Assembly (NCBI RefSeq): GCF_025399795.1
Contig: NZ_JAODTZ010000044.1
Span: 1 to 64,000, forward strand
Source: Streptomyces rhizosphaerihabitans
GTDB taxonomy: Bacteria > Actinomycetota > Actinomycetes > Streptomycetales > Streptomycetaceae
Direction: 5' to 3'
Length of the DNA stretch: 64,000 nucleotides
Shown: positions 32,725 to 40,997 of the stretch, in pieces
How the letters are laid out: each line of letters begins with the position of its first letter
Numbering within the stretch: the stretch's first letter is position 1
Made by a program: the position numbers and the translations under genes
Notes under the pieces: model-generated
Database searches by the model: none
Seen by the model: only the letters and a program-made list of their open reading frames with translations
Told to the model about the DNA's origin: nothing

Positions 32725-34301
32725 GCCGCCGCCTCCTCCAGGTCCAGCCGGCGCAGCAGCGTGCGCAGCATCTCGTCGTCGATGTAGCGGTGGTCGCGCA
32801 GCTTGACGAAGACATCGCGCTCGGTGCCGATCATCTCGCGGGAGAGCCGGCGGTAAGTGTCGTCCGCGGTCTCGCCGGTGACCGGGTTGACCGCGCCGAG
32901 CCGCTCCCAGACGGCGTTGCGGCGCCGCTCCATGACCGTGCGCAGACGCTCGGCGAGCGGCGGTGGCAGGGCGTTGCGCTCGTCGGCGAGGAGTTCGTCG
33001 AGGCGCCCCTCCGCGGCACGGGAGGCCTGCGCCTGGGCGTTGGCCTCGGCGAGCGTCTCGGCCTGTATGTCGCGCCCCGGCAGTTTCAGCAGCCGGATCA
33101 GCGGGGGCAGGGTCAGGCCCTGCACGACCAGAGTGCCGATGACGGTGGTGAAGGTCAGGAAGAGGATCAGGTTGCGTTCAGGGAAGGCGTCGCCGCCGTG
33201 CACGGTGAGCGGGATGGAGAAGGCGATGGCGAGCGAGACGACTCCGCGCATGCCGGCCCAGCCGATGATGAACGGCCCCTTCCAGGTCGGGTTGTCCTCG
33301 CGTTCGCGGATACGCGCCGACAGGATGCGGGGCAGGAAGGTGGCGGGGAACACCCACACGAAGCGGGTCGCCACGACGACGAGGAAGAGGGCGAGGGCGT
33401 ACCAGGCCGCACTCGCGCCCGCGTAGGCGCCGAGACCCTTCAGGACGACCGGCAGTTGGAGTCCGATCAGCGCGAACACCGCGGACTCCAGGACGAACGC
33501 GACCATCTTCCACACCGCCTCCTCCTGGAGCCGGGTCGCGAAGTCCACCTCCCAGGAGCGGTGTCCGAGGTAGAGCGCGACGACGACCACCGCGAGCACC
33601 CCGGAGGCGTTGAACTGCTCGGCGATGCCGTAGGCGACGAAGGGGATCAGCAGGGAGAGGGTGTTCTGGAGGAGCGCCTCGTTCATGTGGGTGCGCAGCC
33701 AGTGGATGGGGATCATCAGCACGAGCCCGACGACGACGCCGCCGACCGCCGCGAGCAGGAACTCGCGGACGCCGCCCGCCCAGGTCGCGCCCTCGCCGAC
33801 CGCCGCCGCGAGCGCCACCTTGTAGGCGGTGATCGCGGTCGCGTCGTTCACCAGGGACTCCCCCTGCAGGATCGTGGTGATCCGTGAGGGCAGTCCCACC
33901 CGGCGCGCCACGGCCGTCGCGGCCACCGCGTCCGGCGGCGCGACCACGGCGCCGAGCACCAGCGCCGCGGGCAGCGGCAGGCCCGGTACGAGCAGATAGG
34001 CGGCCCAGCCGACCACGAGGGTCGCGAAGAGGACGTACCCGACCGACAACAGCGCGACGGGCCTCAACTGGGCCCTCAGGTCGAGGTAGGAGCTGTCGGT
34101 GGCCGCCGTGTACAGCAGCGGCGGCAGCACCAGCGGAAGCACGACGTCGGGGTCGAGTTCGTACGCGGGCACCCCCGGGACGTACGAGATCAGCAGGGCC
34201 ACGGCGACGATCAGCAGGGGTGCCGGGACCGGGGTGCGGCGGGCGGCCCCGGCGACCGCCGCGCTCCCCGCGACCAGCAACAGCAGTGGCAGCACATCCA
34301 T
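32706..34301 (-). CDS. Na+/H+ antiporter (CPA1, NhaP-type)
   Basis: 531 residues. About 12 membrane helices lie in residues 1-400, with the ion-site segments VLGAVVAPPDAVAATAVARR and GESLVNDATAITAYKV and the helix GPFIIGWAGMRGVVSLAIAF. A charged C-terminal regulatory tail of about 130 residues follows. It exchanges cytoplasmic Na+ (or K+) for protons. The ATG at 34301 starts a typical N-terminal helix (MDVLPLLLLVAGSAAVAGAA). Confidence 0.95.
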   Translation of the reverse strand: MDVLPLLLLVAGSAAVAGAARRTPVPAPLLIVAVALLISYVPGVPAYELDPDVVLPLVLPPLLYTAATDSSYLDLRAQLRPVALLSVGYVLFATLVVGWAAYLLVPGLPLPAALVLGAVVAPPDAVAATAVARRVGLPSRITTILQGESLVNDATAITAYKVALAAAVGEGATWAGGVREFLLAAVGGVVVGLVLMIPIHWLRTHMNEALLQNTLSLLIPFVAYGIAEQFNASGVLAVVVVALYLGHRSWEVDFATRLQEEAVWKMVAFVLESAVFALIGLQLPVVLKGLGAYAGASAAWYALALFLVVVATRFVWVFPATFLPRILSARIREREDNPTWKGPFIIGWAGMRGVVSLAIAFSIPLTVHGGDAFPERNLILFLTFTTVIGTLVVQGLTLPPLIRLLKLPGRDIQAETLAEANAQAQASRAAEGRLDELLADERNALPPPLAERLRTVMERRRNAVWERLGAVNPVTGETADDTYRRLSREMIGTERDVFVKLRDHRYIDDEMLRTLLRRLDLEEAAAYREAA

Positions 34302-34363
34302 CGTCTTTCGCCCGCCCTCTTTTTCCGCGCGGCATCCCGCACGCCCGACGTAACCTGGCAATC

Positions 34364-34624
34364 ATGAAACAGTGCACGCACGCCGAAGCGCTGCCGCAGC
34401 CCGAACCCGAGCCCGGGAGCGAGACCTGCCTGGAGTGCGTGGCCGCCGGCACCCACCCGGTGCAGCTTCGGCTGTGTCTGGAGTGCGGGCATCTCGCCTG
34501 TTGTGACTCCTCACCGCTGCGGCACGCGACGGAGCACCACAAGGACACCGGACATCCGATCATGCGCACGTTCGAGCAGGGGGAGAACTGGCGTTGGTGT
34601 TTTGTGGACCACGTACTCGTCTGA
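34364..34624 (+). CDS. UBP-type zinc finger protein
   Basis: 86 residues with the ZnF-UBP pattern CTHAEA, CLECVAAG, LRLCLECGHLACCDSSPLRH and ATEHHKDTGHPI. In bacteria such stand-alone fingers are of unknown role. It is divergent from the antiporter with 62 bases between start codons. In several Streptomyces this finger is found beside or fused to cation antiporters, so a linked role is plausible. Confidence 0.88.
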   Translation: MKQCTHAEALPQPEPEPGSETCLECVAAGTHPVQLRLCLECGHLACCDSSPLRHATEHHKDTGHPIMRTFEQGENWRWCFVDHVLV

Positions 34625-34667
34625 GCCGCGGATCACGTTCGCGTCCGAGCCGTGGATCACGTACGCG
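34623..34667. repeat. Two direct 21-base repeats upstream of the sigH operon
   Basis: 34623-34643 and 34647-34667 share GAGCCGYGGATCACGTWCGCG with only two differences; period 24. They lie before the sigma-B-type promoter and could be binding sites for a regulator. Confidence 0.75.
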
Positions 34668-34687
34668 CGTGACTCACGATCCGGACG

Positions 34688-34712
34688 GTTCGACGGTCTG
34701 ACGTCTGGGTAC
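34688..34712 (+). promoter_or_regulatory. SigB/SigH-type promoter of the anti-sigma/sigma operon
   Basis: GTTC (34688-34691) and GGGTAC (34707-34712) with 15 bases between fit the SigB-family consensus (GNNT...GGGTA). Autoregulation of the SigH operon is inferred. Downstream, ACTCAT/ATGAGT (34770-34775/34785-34790) is a small dyad. Confidence 0.55.
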
Positions 34713-34784
34713 GTCAACCCGGCGCGCGCTCTTCCTATTTGGGGCCGCAGACCTCTAGCCACTGTCCGTACTCATGGGCTTACT

Positions 34785-34907
34785 ATGAGTGACAGCAAGG
34801 GGCGGGGTCCCCAGGACAGGAAAGTCCGGAGCGCGGTAGCGTCACCGCTGAACGACGTAGCGCGTTACCCCGGGGGGCGACCCTCGGCCCCGAAAGAGCT
34901 CGAATGA
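34785..34907 (+). CDS. Possible small upstream peptide of the sigH operon
   Basis: A 40-codon frame beginning MSDSKGRGPQDRKVRSAVAS and ending 24 bases before the anti-sigma start. It has no convincing ribosome site and is basic and Pro-rich. It could be a leader peptide, or only part of a structured 5' UTR. I am not confident that it is translated. Confidence 0.3.
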   Translation: MSDSKGRGPQDRKVRSAVASPLNDVARYPGGRPSAPKELE

Positions 34908-34931
34908 GCTTGTACCACCATGGAGGTGAGG

Positions 34932-35345
34932 GTGTCCCAGATCGCAGGCGAGCCCGCGACGAAGGACTTCGTGGAAGTCCGGCTGCCGGCCGCGGGTGCC
35001 TACCTGTCGGTACTGCGCACGGCCACGGCCGGGCTGGCGGCCCGTTTGGACTTCACCCTCGACGAGATCGAGGATCTGCGCATCGCGGTGGACGAGGCCT
35101 GCGCGATCCTGCTGCAGCAGGCCGTCCCCGGTTCGGTGCTCAGCTGTGTCTTCCGGCTGATCGACGACTCACTGGAGGTCACGGTCTCGGCTCCGACCAC
35201 CGACGGTCACGCTCCGTCACGTGACACCTTCGCGTGGACCGTCCTGTCGGCGCTCGCGGGCAAGGTCGAGTCCACCGTCGCCGAGGACAAGACCGTGACG
35301 ATCAGCCTCTACAAACAGCGCGGCGCGGGACCCGGGCCGGCGTGA
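34932..35345 (+). CDS. Anti-sigma factor, RsbW-type HATPase (antagonist of SigH)
   Basis: About 137 residues with the serine-kinase/anti-sigma fold: FTLDEIEDLRIAVDEACAIL (N-box) is followed by a shortened ATP lid (TDGHAPSRDTFAWTVLSALA). Two starts are possible. The GTG at 34932 has GGAGG five bases upstream and is preferred; the ATG at 34920 has none. The stop overlaps the sigma start (GTGA at 35342), so the two are co-translated in fixed ratio. In S. coelicolor the equivalent gene (prsH/ushX) holds SigH inactive. Confidence 0.93.
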   Translation: MSQIAGEPATKDFVEVRLPAAGAYLSVLRTATAGLAARLDFTLDEIEDLRIAVDEACAILLQQAVPGSVLSCVFRLIDDSLEVTVSAPTTDGHAPSRDTFAWTVLSALAGKVESTVAEDKTVTISLYKQRGAGPGPA

Positions 35346-36478
35346 GGAACGGGGACGGGCCGGTGCGGGACGAAGAGCGCGGCACACGGGAGCCTCCCGC
35401 GGAGCGCGCCGACGGCCCGGGCGGGCCGCGGCACACGGCGGACGGCGTCGACGGCATCCCCGAACAGGCCCGGCCGCATCCGGAGATCGACGTCTCCTCG
35501 GCGGCAGCGGCGCAGCCGGAGGTCTTCCCCGGACGGGGAGGTCCCCCCGGTTCGAGCGCGGCCGAGGACACGGGGGAAGAGCCGCGAGCTCGGGGAATGG
35601 TGACGGGCGGGACTATGAGCGAGCACGAGCGAAACGCGGAGCAGAACGTGCAGGGCGCGCAGCACGGGCCGAGCGCCCAGCACATCCAGCACGGCCCCAG
35701 CGCCCAGCACATCCGGCACGACCCGCAGGACCGCAGCGGGGCGCGGGCGCTGTTCATCGAGCTGCGCAAGCTGCAGGACGGCAGCACCGAGTACGCGGAA
35801 CTGCGCAATCAGCTGGTCCGCATGCACCTGCCACTCGTCGAGCACCTCGCGCGCCGCTTCCGCAACCGTGGTGAGCCGCTGGACGACCTCACCCAGGTCG
35901 CGACCATCGGGCTGATCAAGTCGGTCGACCGGTTCGACCCGGAGCGCGGCGTCGAGTTCTCGACGTACGCGACCCCGACGGTGGTCGGCGAGATCAAGCG
36001 GCACTTCCGCGACAAGGGCTGGGCGGTGCGCGTCCCGCGCCGCCTCCAGGAGCTGCGGCTGGCGCTGACCACGGCGACCGCCGAGCTCTCCCAGCTGCAC
36101 GGCCGCTCCCCGACGGTCCACGAACTGGCCGAGAAGCTGGCCATCTCGGAGGAGGAGGTCCTGGAGGGCCTGGAGTCCGCCAACGCGTACTCCACGCTGT
36201 CCCTGGACGTCCCCGACACGGACGACGAGTCCCCGGCGGTCGCCGACACCCTGGGCGCCGAGGACGAGGCGCTGGAAGGCGTCGAGTACCGGGAGTCGCT
36301 CAAGCCGCTGCTGGAGGATCTTCCGCCGCGGGAGAAGCGGATCCTGCTCCTTCGCTTCTTCGGCAACATGACGCAGTCGCAGATCGCGCAGGAGGTCGGC
36401 ATCTCGCAGATGCACGTCTCGCGGCTGCTGGCCCGCACGCTCGCCCAGCTGCGGGAGAAGCTCCTCGTCGAGGAGTGA
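35342..36478 (+). CDS. sigH: SigB-family stress sigma factor SigH with long N-terminal extension
   Basis: 378 residues if read from the coupled GTG at 35342. The first about 130 residues are low-complexity (including the repeat QHGPSAQHIQHGPSAQHIRH). Region 2 is LVEHLARRFRNRGEPLDDLT and VDRFDPERGVEFSTYATPTV; region 3 is HFRDKGWAVRVPRRLQELRL; region 4 is LPPREKRILLLRFFGNMTQS and IAQEVGISQMHVSRLLARTL. Internal starts at 35598 (MVTGGTMSEHE) and 35616 would give shorter forms. In S. coelicolor SigH is made in several sizes and processed by proteolysis, in line with this layout. The role is osmotic stress and development. Confidence 0.93.
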   Translation: MRNGDGPVRDEERGTREPPAERADGPGGPRHTADGVDGIPEQARPHPEIDVSSAAAAQPEVFPGRGGPPGSSAAEDTGEEPRARGMVTGGTMSEHERNAEQNVQGAQHGPSAQHIQHGPSAQHIRHDPQDRSGARALFIELRKLQDGSTEYAELRNQLVRMHLPLVEHLARRFRNRGEPLDDLTQVATIGLIKSVDRFDPERGVEFSTYATPTVVGEIKRHFRDKGWAVRVPRRLQELRLALTTATAELSQLHGRSPTVHELAEKLAISEEEVLEGLESANAYSTLSLDVPDTDDESPAVADTLGAEDEALEGVEYRESLKPLLEDLPPREKRILLLRFFGNMTQSQIAQEVGISQMHVSRLLARTLAQLREKLLVEE

Positions 36479-36498
36479 GCCCGAGGAGTGAGCCCCTC

Positions 36499-36951
36499 CT
36501 ACTTCTCGTTCCGTACGTCGCCGCCGGGCCCTCGGATTCCGAGGGCCCGTGTCGTTGCCGGGTTCACCAGCAGCACCAGGGCCGCCAGCGCGACGGCCGC
36601 GAGGGCGATGCCGGCGGGGATCGCGACGCTGTCGGCCTGGAGCAGGGTGTAGGCCACGGGCAGCGCCAGGACCTGGGTGATGAGGGCCGGGCCCCGGCTC
36701 CAGCTGCGGCGCAGCAGCAGGCCGCGCGCGGCCAGGAGCGGCAGCAGGGCGAGCACGATCAGCGTGACGCCGCCGGTGACGGCCTGCCGCCGGCTGTCGG
36801 GGTCGCCCGTGAGACCGAGCACGACGATGCACACGCCGCCCGCCACCAGGGCGGCCCCTTCCAGCGCGGCCAGCGCCGCCGCGGCGGTCAGCCGGCCGGG
36901 ACGGGGGCCAAGGAGGGGGGCGGCGGGGGTGGGATTCTGCTCACGGCTCAC
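36499..36951 (-). CDS. Hypothetical four-helix membrane protein
   Basis: 150 residues from a GTG (MSREQNPTPAAPLLGPRPGR). Hydrophobic stretches include EGAALVAGGVCIVVLGLTG, GGVTLIVLALLPLLAARGLL, GPALITQVLALPVAYTLLQA and AGIALAAVALAALVLLVNP. It is a common Streptomyces membrane protein of unknown role. Its last codons contain the terminator hairpin of sigH on the other strand. Confidence 0.8.
   Translation of the reverse strand: MSREQNPTPAAPLLGPRPGRLTAAAALAALEGAALVAGGVCIVVLGLTGDPDSRRQAVTGGVTLIVLALLPLLAARGLLLRRSWSRGPALITQVLALPVAYTLLQADSVAIPAGIALAAVALAALVLLVNPATTRALGIRGPGGDVRNEK
36525..36549 (+). terminator. Terminator of sigH inside the convergent membrane-protein gene
   Basis: CGGGCCCTCGG and its exact complement around ATT, 47 bases past the sigH stop. 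It lies wholly in the final codons of the gene at 36499-36951. Confidence 0.7.
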
Positions 36952-37120
36952 CCCCGAAGCGTAGCCCTCGGCCCCGCACCTCAGAGCGCCCCGGGGCCGT
37001 ACACCGCTCTGTTCCGGGGCTCGCACCGGCCCGTCGCCGCACCCTCGGCGCCCCTGGGACTCTTACTGGATCCCTACCTCGGTCTGGGACGAGTACCACC
37101 CAGTAGGTACGCTGCATCGC

Positions 37121-38089
37121 ATGCGTGCACTTCTCGTGGTCAATCCGGCAGCAACCACCACAAGTGCGCGTACGCGTGACGTGTTGATCCACGCGTTGGC
37201 CAGTGAGATGAAGCTGGAAGTGGTCACCACCGAGTACCGCGGGCACGCCCGGGACCTCGGCCGGCAGGCCGCGGACAGCGACGACATAGACATGGTCGTG
37301 GCCCTCGGCGGGGACGGCACGGTCAACGAGGTCGTGAACGGTCTTCTGCACCGGGGCCCCGACCCGGAGCGCCTTCCCCGTCTCGCCGTGGTCCCCGGTG
37401 GCTCCACCAATGTCTTCGCCCGCGCCCTCGGCCTGCCGAACGACGCCGTGGAGGCGACCGGTGCCCTGCTGGACGCGCTGCGCGAGGAGCGCGAGCGCAC
37501 GGTCGGCCTCGGTCTGGCCGCGGGGACTCCCGGCACCGAGGACGAGTCCGTGCCCTCCCGCTGGTTCACCTTCTGCGCCGGCCTCGGCTTCGACGCGGGG
37601 GTGGTGGGCCGGGTCGAGCAGCAGCGCGAGCTCGGCCGGCGTTCCACTCACGCGTTGTATCTCCGCCAAGTGGTACGCCAGTTTTTGGACGAACCTCACC
37701 GTCGGCACGGAATGATCACTCTGGAGCGCCCCGGCGCGGACCCGGTCACCGATCTGGTCCTGTCCATCATCTGCAACACCTCGCCGTGGACGTTTCTCGG
37801 CAATCGTCCGGTGTACGCGGCGCCTAAGGCCTCGTTCGATACCGGGCTCGACGTACTCGCCCTCAGCCGCATGTCGACGGCCTCGGTTGCCCGGTATGCC
37901 ACCCAGTTGCTCACTTCGTCCCCCGAGCGTGGACCCCAGGGCAAGCACGCCGTCACTCTGCATGACCTGACGGACTTCACCTTGCATTCGAAGGTTCCAC
38001 TACCCCTTCAGATGGACGGCGACCATCTGGGACTGCGTACAAGCGTGACGTTCACAGGCGTACGCCGTGCACTGCGTGTGATTGTGTGA
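37121..38089 (+). CDS. Diacylglycerol / lipid kinase family protein
   Basis: 322 residues of the DAGK catalytic fold: LLVVNPAATTTSARTRDVL, the nucleotide loop VVALGGDGTVNEVVNGLL (about 60-78) and VVPGGSTNVFARALGLPND. It phosphorylates a lipid alcohol such as diacylglycerol or a sphingoid-like substrate. No membrane helix is present; it is a peripheral protein. Monocistronic, followed by a weak hairpin and then wblE. Confidence 0.93.
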   Translation: MRALLVVNPAATTTSARTRDVLIHALASEMKLEVVTTEYRGHARDLGRQAADSDDIDMVVALGGDGTVNEVVNGLLHRGPDPERLPRLAVVPGGSTNVFARALGLPNDAVEATGALLDALREERERTVGLGLAAGTPGTEDESVPSRWFTFCAGLGFDAGVVGRVEQQRELGRRSTHALYLRQVVRQFLDEPHRRHGMITLERPGADPVTDLVLSIICNTSPWTFLGNRPVYAAPKASFDTGLDVLALSRMSTASVARYATQLLTSSPERGPQGKHAVTLHDLTDFTLHSKVPLPLQMDGDHLGLRTSVTFTGVRRALRVIV

Positions 38090-38116
38090 GTGGAAGGGGC
38101 CAAACTCCTTTCACTC
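38088..38116 (+). terminator. Hairpin overlapping the lipid-kinase stop
   Basis: GAGTGGAAGG / CCTTTCACTC, ten pairs with one mismatch and a 9-base loop, beginning inside the TGA stop. Confidence 0.5.
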
Positions 38117-38348
38117 GAACGTTTAGACCAGGGTCCACCCCATGGAAGTACGGCTGTGACTCAGCCGACACCGAGGAATCAAAAAAAACTTTCCTGAAGG
38201 GGTTGTATCCGCCGCTGAGGTTTGCGAGTCTCTACGTGGCGCTCGGGACGGCCCGCACCATCGGCCCCCAGAGCACCGGAACCCCTCCTCAAATCACAGG
38301 ACCACACCAGTCCGTCTGGCTGTCGGCCCTTCACTTGTTGAGGGATTC

Positions 38349-38386
38349 GTGAAAGCGTTCACATTCACAAGCAACGTGCATGTAAT
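38349..38386 (+). promoter_or_regulatory. Promoter of wblE with overlapping dyad
   Basis: TTCACA (38358-38363), 17 bases, TGTAAT (38381-38386). The dyad GTGAA-AGCG-TTCAC (38349-38362) covers the -35. The expected leader is only about 14 bases and carries the strong AAGGAGAGG ribosome site. The rest of the 38117-38348 gap shows no gene. Confidence 0.55.
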
Positions 38387-38406
38387 ACCAAGGAGAGGTA
38401 GCAGCC

Positions 38407-38664
38407 ATGGACTGGCGTCACAACGCCGTTTGCCGCGAGGAAGACCCCGAGCTCTTCTTCCCCATCGGCAACACCGGTCCTGCGCTGCTGCAGATCGAGG
38501 AAGCCAAGGCCGTCTGCCGCCGCTGCCCCGTCATGGAGCAGTGTCTGCAGTGGGCGCTCGAGTCCGGCCAGGACTCCGGCGTCTGGGGTGGCCTCAGCGA
38601 GGACGAGCGCCGCGCAATGAAGCGCCGTGCTGCCCGCAACCGAGCTCGTCAGGCCACCGCCTGA
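38407..38664 (+). CDS. wblE: WhiB-like iron-sulfur regulator WblE
   Basis: 85 residues. The four cluster-binding cysteines are Cys9, Cys37, Cys40 and Cys46 (VCREEDPELFF; AVCRRCPVMEQCLQWA). The turn GVWGG lies at 58-62 and a basic C-terminal tail (RRAMKRRAARNRARQ) follows. It binds a [4Fe-4S] cluster and is expected to work with the principal sigma factor. The sequence is almost the one I recall for S. coelicolor WblE, the WhiB1 orthologue. The start has an excellent Shine-Dalgarno. Confidence 0.97.
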   Translation: MDWRHNAVCREEDPELFFPIGNTGPALLQIEEAKAVCRRCPVMEQCLQWALESGQDSGVWGGLSEDERRAMKRRAARNRARQATA

Positions 38665-38774
38665 CGTTCCACCCCGCACGAGCCTGAGCTTGGCGGCGCG
38701 TACAGCGAGTACGCAACTCCCGCCCCCGAGCCGCAGCGCGCAGTACCCCGATGCGCTTGATGCAACGAGCTTTC

Positions 38775-38803
38775 AGCCCCGGACCACCTGGTGGTCCGGG
38801 GCT
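38775..38803 (+). terminator. Terminator of wblE
   Basis: Perfect 13-base stem (38775-38787 / 38791-38803) with loop CTG; 111 bases past the stop. Confidence 0.85.
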
Positions 38804-38916
38804 CATTGCTGTTCTCACCCAGGGCCGGTCACAGTGAGTGACGGACCCTTGTGGCGCCGACTGCCCCTGTCCGTAGGCCACTTGTGCCGGTCCTACGCAC
38901 TTCGTGCGCGGGTCGG

Positions 38917-40383
38917 CTACTTCGGCACGATCACCGGAATGTCCAGGAGCACCTGCGTGCCGCGCTCCGGAGCGGCCACCATGTCGAAGGTGCCGCCCAA
39001 CTCGCCCTCCACCAGCGTCCGTACGATCTGCAGGCCGAGGTTGCCCGAGCGGTGCGGGTCGAAGCCCTCGGGCAGTCCGACCCCGTCGTCCGTCACGGTG
39101 ACCAGCAGCCGGGCGTCCTTGGAGGTGCCGCCGCGCACGGCGGAGACCTCGACGGTGCCCCGGTCGCCCTCACGGAAGCCGTGCTCCAGCGCGTTCTGCA
39201 GGATCTCGGTGAGAACCATCGAGAGCGGGGTCGCGACCTCGGCGTCCAGGATGCCGAAGCGTCCGGTGCGCCGGCCGGTGACCTTTCCGGGCGAGATCTC
39301 GGCGACCATGGCGAGCACCCGGTCGGCGATCTCGTCGAACTCGACCCGCTCGTCCAGGTTCTGGGAGAGCGTCTCGTGCACGATCGCGATGGAACCCACC
39401 CGGCGCACGGCCTCCTCCAGGGCTTCCCGGCCGCGGTCGGAGTCGATACGGCGGGCCTGCAGCCGCAGCAGGGCCGCCACCGTCTGGAGGTTGTTCTTCA
39501 CCCGGTGATGGATCTCCCTGATGGTGGCGTCCTTGGTGATCAATTCACGCTCGCGGCGGCGCAGTTCGGTGACATCGCGGAGCAGGACCAGGGAACCGAC
39601 ACGGGTGCCCTTGGGCTTGAGCGGGATCGCCCGCAGCTGGATCACGCCCTCGGCGCTCTCGATCTCGAACTCGCGGGGCGCCCAGCCGCTGGCGACCTTG
39701 GACAGCGCCTCGTCCACCGGACCCCGGGACGGGGCGAGTTCGGCGGTCGTGGAGCCGAGGTCGCATCCCACCAGGTCGGCGGCCAGACCCAGGCGGTGGT
39801 ACGCGGAGAGCGCGTTCGGTGAGGCGTACTGGACGACGCCGTCCGCGTCGAGGCGGATCAGTCCGTCGCCGACCCTCGGCGAGGCGTCCATGTCGACCTG
39901 CTGGTCGGGGAACGGGAAGGTGCCCGCCGCGATCATCTGTGCGAGGTCGGAGGCGCTCTGCAGATACGTCAGTTCGAGCCGGCTCGGGGTGCGCACGGTG
40001 AGCAGGTTGGTGTTGCGGGCGATGACACCGAGGACCCGGCCCTCACGTCGTACGGGAATGGACTCGACCCGGACCGGCACCTCCTCGCGCCATTCGGGAT
40101 CGCCCTCGCGCACGATCCGGCCCTCGTCGAGCGCCGCGTCCAGCAGGGGGCGGCGGCCGCGCGGGACCAGGTGGCCGACCATGTCGTCCTGGTACGAGGT
40201 GGGCCCCGTGTTGGGGCGCATCTGGGCGACCGAGACGTAGCGGGTGCCGTCGCGTGTGGGAACCCACAGGACGAGGTCGGCGAAGGAGAGGTCGGAGAGC
40301 AACTGCCACTCCGAGACCAGCAGATGCAGCCACTCGAGATCGGAGTCACCGAGAGCGGTGTGCTGGCGTACGAGGTCGTTCAT
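38917..40383 (-). CDS. Sensor histidine kinase of the HisKA_2 type (PdtaS-like), GAF-PAS-kinase
   Basis: 488 residues from the ATG that opens MNDLVRQHTALGDSDLEWLH. An N-terminal GAF-like domain (about 1-150) is followed by PAS (about 165-280), the HisKA_2 phosphorylation helix EIHHRVKNNLQTVAALLRLQ (about 300) and the ATPase domain (MVLTEILQNALEHGFREGDR, VTDDGVGLPEGF, SGNLGLQIVRTLV). No membrane segment, so it senses a cytoplasmic signal. No response regulator is adjacent; in actinobacteria the partner (PdtaR type) is normally unlinked. Open reading upstream of the ATG is not supported. Confidence 0.92.
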   Translation of the reverse strand: MNDLVRQHTALGDSDLEWLHLLVSEWQLLSDLSFADLVLWVPTRDGTRYVSVAQMRPNTGPTSYQDDMVGHLVPRGRRPLLDAALDEGRIVREGDPEWREEVPVRVESIPVRREGRVLGVIARNTNLLTVRTPSRLELTYLQSASDLAQMIAAGTFPFPDQQVDMDASPRVGDGLIRLDADGVVQYASPNALSAYHRLGLAADLVGCDLGSTTAELAPSRGPVDEALSKVASGWAPREFEIESAEGVIQLRAIPLKPKGTRVGSLVLLRDVTELRRRERELITKDATIREIHHRVKNNLQTVAALLRLQARRIDSDRGREALEEAVRRVGSIAIVHETLSQNLDERVEFDEIADRVLAMVAEISPGKVTGRRTGRFGILDAEVATPLSMVLTEILQNALEHGFREGDRGTVEVSAVRGGTSKDARLLVTVTDDGVGLPEGFDPHRSGNLGLQIVRTLVEGELGGTFDMVAAPERGTQVLLDIPVIVPK

Positions 40384-40672
40384 GGAGGGCACGAGTGCGA
40401 GCGTACCCGGCGGATCCGACAGGTCCCGAAATCGGCCGTCCGGGCGGGGGGCCCGAGGGCGCCGTCCGGCCCCGGAAACACCCGCGGGCCGCGGCGCCTG
40501 GGAGGGACCCTCGACCCTCCCGGCACCGCAGCCCGGAGCAACAACGGCCGCGGGGTGTGCGGTCCCGGTCGGCCGAAGAGAGGAGCCGGAGCAGTCAGGG
40601 CAGAGAGCGCCGGTTCCTCGGTCCGTCTTCCTGTGCGGGGAAGACGGAGGCTTGTTCAGTTTCTCAAAGGAT

Positions 40673-40688
40673 TGTGGACTAGACCATG
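40673..40688. promoter_or_regulatory. DasR-responsive element (dre), distal to nagB
   Basis: TGTGGACTAGACCATG fits the dre consensus (core TGGTCTAGACCA) with one core change. It lies about 310 bases before nagB and 290 bases before the kinase start, so its target is not obvious. Confidence 0.65.
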
Positions 40689-40920
40689 GTCCCGCGTCCA
40701 TGCGTCCGCAGCCCATGCGCCTGCGGATGTTCTTCGTTGTCCGCTTATCCAACACCAGGAGCGCCCATCAGACTATCCCGCTTCGGTTCGTGAACGGGCC
40801 GAGTCGCCGGATGAGCGAAGCCGGTCCGGTCCGGCCCGTACAAGGCCCGTCCGGGCGGGTCGGCAGTTCCGGCCGGGACGCACCCCGTTCCGGGGCGACG
40901 GAGCGGTGACGCTCTGCTAG

Positions 40921-40936
40921 ATTGGTCTATACCACA
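40921..40936 (+). promoter_or_regulatory. dre operator of nagB
   Basis: ATTGGTCTATACCACA matches the DasR consensus ACTGGTCTAGACCACT at 13 of 16 positions. Repression by DasR is relieved by glucosamine-6-phosphate or GlcNAc-6-phosphate in S. coelicolor. Confidence 0.85.
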
Positions 40937-40997
40937 TGTGTCCCCCTTCGGATTCGGTTGAGTTCCTGAGTCCCCTCTCCAGATCGGCAGGCCCAGC

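Larger units (their letters stand above)
40384..40997. other. 614-base control region between the sensor kinase and nagB
   Basis: It holds a hairpin with T-rich flank (TCCGTCTTCC/GGAAGACGGA, 40622-40648) and two DasR-type operators (40673 and 40921). Frames on the plus strand are open over 40700-40910, but I see no ribosome site or recognisable protein. Confidence 0.55.

Noticed and set aside
34795..34840. AGGAAAGTCCGG stretch resembling the RNase P RNA core
   Set aside because: The surrounding bases do not supply the other conserved RNase P segments (for example the 3' ACAGNAA region), and the stretch is only about 150 bases before the anti-sigma gene. Judged coincidental.
40690..40910. Possible small gene between the two dre sites before nagB
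   Set aside because: The open frame lacks a ribosome site and the product has no recognisable order. The question is kept open only as a non-coding possibility in the findings.
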